Shown here: in pieces, positions 62,795-64,000 of the stretch | Position numbering within the stretch: the stretch's first letter is position 1 | Layout: the number at the start of each line of letters is the position of its first letter | NCBI GenBank assembly: GCA_964588685.1 | Contig: CAZPQG010000004.1 | Span: 37,646-101,645, forward strand | Direction of reading: 5' to 3' | DNA length: 64,000 nucleotides | DNA from: CAYVBW01 sp964588685 | GTDB lineage: Bacteria > Patescibacteriota > Microgenomatia > UBA1400 > PJMF01 | Translations under genes and position numbers: made by a program | The notes under the pieces: generated by a model | Database searches by the model: none | What the model saw: the letters and a program-made list of their open reading frames with translations, nothing else | Told to the model about the DNA's origin: nothing

Positions 62795-64000
62795 ATGTCA
62801 AAAGAAACACTCCCTCAGGTTAAAAACTCTAAATCTCAAAAATTTTCCAGAAGACGTTTTCTTGAGCTTTCTACCATAGCAGCAGTCGGTGCTGTAATTA
62901 GCAGCTGCACAGAACCCGATACTGCAAAGGAGTCAGCTCCTAAACCTACCGATAAACCTACTGAAACACCGGTGTCCAAAGAACAAATTGAACCTACTGT
63001 CACCGAAACACCTGAACCATCACCTGAACCAACCCCTGAAGAAATCGCTCTTGAGCCAATAGCAATCTCTGGTTTAACAATTGGTCAAGAGTACTTACAA
63101 ACAGCTTTTGCTGACATTGGTGGAGAAGAGGCTGAAATTGGTGGAATAGAAAGTGATTATTTTTCCCAAGCCTGGGGCAAAGAGGGTGATCTTCCTGAAA
63201 ATCCGACCGATGCTTTAAAATTAGCTACTTCTTTAGTTACTTTTCAAAATAAAGAAGGCATACTTTCTCCCGGTAAAACAGAAGAAAAGGAAATTTTGCC
63301 TCAACTTTCAAAGCTTCATTTTGCTCAAGTAAATTTAGAGAATGTACCCAACCAAAAGGAGCAAGAAGCATTCCCGCAGCAAGAACCTACAGAACAAAGA
63401 CAAGTTGCTCCTTTAAATTTATTATTAAAACGAGGCCAGGAAATGACAGTCATCGGTGTGCTGGAACCCTCACCGCATGAAGAACCGGGTGAAGAAAAAT
63501 TCGCAGCAAAAGAAGCAAACAGTGTGTTAATTGCTGTGGCTGATCCTGCACGCACCTCTGAAGATGGAATTGCCCGCCAGTTTTTAGCAGAAATACCTTT
63601 GCATGTGGATTCTGCAGCAGCAGACAACGATCGCGCTCTAACTCTATCTAATTTATTAGAAGCTAACGGCTATCAGTATGATCCTGAAGAAAAAACCATT
63701 ACCGCTGTTGATTCAACCAGCCAAAAAACTGTTTTGGGCTTAAACCAAATTAAAGGGGCAGAACTGAATAAACAAATCAGACAAGAAACCGGACTTTATT
63801 TTGTTGATCAAATAAACAATGAACCTATTAGCAATCCTGTAGTCCCTTTTCCCGAAGAAACTCCGGAAAATTGGAAGGTGGAAGAAATAGAACAAGATGG
63901 TGAAGTAATAATTCTTCTTCAAGAGAGAGATGCGGAAGGACAGCTGCAAGAATTTGCCCAAGCTAAGTATGACCATGAACAAGAAGAGTGGATTTGGGAG
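62795..64000 (+). CDS. Tat-type lipoprotein, truncated by window end
   Basis: 402 codons without a stop up to the window edge, so the C terminus is missing. The N terminus has a twin-arginine motif SRRRFLEL (about 18-25), a hydrophobic stretch and ISSC, with Cys at about 38, giving a Tat signal and a lipobox-like site. A Pro/Thr/Glu-rich linker (about 42-85) follows, then a soluble acidic region with no recognised catalytic motif. It is divergent from the Cys-rich surface protein. It shares signal architecture with the protein at 11947-13053, though their mature parts do not look alike. Confidence 0.75.
   Translation, partial: MSKETLPQVKNSKSQKFSRRRFLELSTIAAVGAVISSCTEPDTAKESAPKPTDKPTETPVSKEQIEPTVTETPEPSPEPTPEEIALEPIAISGLTIGQEYLQTAFADIGGEEAEIGGIESDYFSQAWGKEGDLPENPTDALKLATSLVTFQNKEGILSPGKTEEKEILPQLSKLHFAQVNLENVPNQKEQEAFPQQEPTEQRQVAPLNLLLKRGQEMTVIGVLEPSPHEEPGEEKFAAKEANSVLIAVADPARTSEDGIARQFLAEIPLHVDSAAADNDRALTLSNLLEANGYQYDPEEKTITAVDSTSQKTVLGLNQIKGAELNKQIRQETGLYFVDQINNEPISNPVVPFPEETPENWKVEEIEQDGEVIILLQERDAEGQLQEFAQAKYDHEQEEWIWE

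Overview
The window is a 64 kb piece of an AT-rich bacterial chromosome scaffold, most likely from the Candidate Phyla Radiation (Patescibacteria) and probably close to Microgenomates. The evidence is a divergent bacterial 16S rRNA with primer-site substitutions of the CPR kind, compact housekeeping proteins with lost domains (trigger factor without a PPIase domain, PheT without its OB fold), DUF2298-type membrane proteins, a pilMNO cluster, a membrane-anchored surface protein with a charged QELRR-type sequence after its TM helix, and an oxygen-independent ribonucleotide reductase. TGA is a normal stop (the acetyltransferase at 39320 and the FemAB-like gene at 21905 both end in TGA), so code 11 applies. 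The exact phylum is an inference.

Layout. 1-1514 is a 5'-truncated 16S rRNA with no 23S after it. 2059-8820 holds clpB, tRNA-Ile, lon and a PEGA/SH3 envelope protein; CIRCE-type operators lie before lon (near-perfect) and clpB (degenerate). 8881-18774 is a leftward envelope-glycosylation block: two DUF2298/polytopic proteins, a Tat-type lipoprotein, a HAD protein, an FAD oxidoreductase, a GT2 polyprenol-phosphate glycosyltransferase and a GT39 protein, with tpiA at its upstream end. 19822-31033 runs rightward: UvrD/PcrA helicase, FemAB-like ligase, pyrH, gap, a YhaO/YhaN-like nuclease-ATPase pair, trigger factor, a CPR-type hypothetical gene and tRNA-Val. 31277-44743 holds another GT39-like protein, an epimerase, nrdD-nrdG behind a long structured leader, infC-rpmI-rplT with a clear terminator, an acetyltransferase, pheS, pheT and an O-antigen ligase-like protein. 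44818-49915 (minus) encodes a bifunctional PBP and a GT39-like protein. 50289-57147 has tyrS, a 37-residue membrane peptide, recG and pilMNO. 57199-59838 (minus) is a compact rpmF-nusB-ACP-like-rnc-rpsP-khpA operon. The right end has a Cys-rich surface protein with a Pro/Thr repeat stalk and, divergent from it, a Tat-type lipoprotein cut off by the window edge.

Three runs of exactly 100 N are scaffold joins. Each is flanked by the same sequence on both sides (15, 55 and 33 nt), so the contigs overlap rather than leave missing DNA. Collapsing the overlaps restores intact reading frames for the PBP (965 aa) and the surface protein (597 aa).

Together the genes describe a small anaerobic cell with central protein quality control, translation, some glycolysis, and a large investment in cell-surface glycosylation, peptidoglycan and pili. 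No CRISPR array, insertion sequence, prophage or complete mobile element was found. The most unusual signals are a switch-like structured nrdD leader, a GC-rich folded dispersed repeat (33056 and 43302-43454), a C1400U change in the 16S decoding site, a degenerate acyl-carrier-like gene kept beside rnc, and several promoters whose -10 box lies too close to the start codon to leave room for a ribosome binding site.
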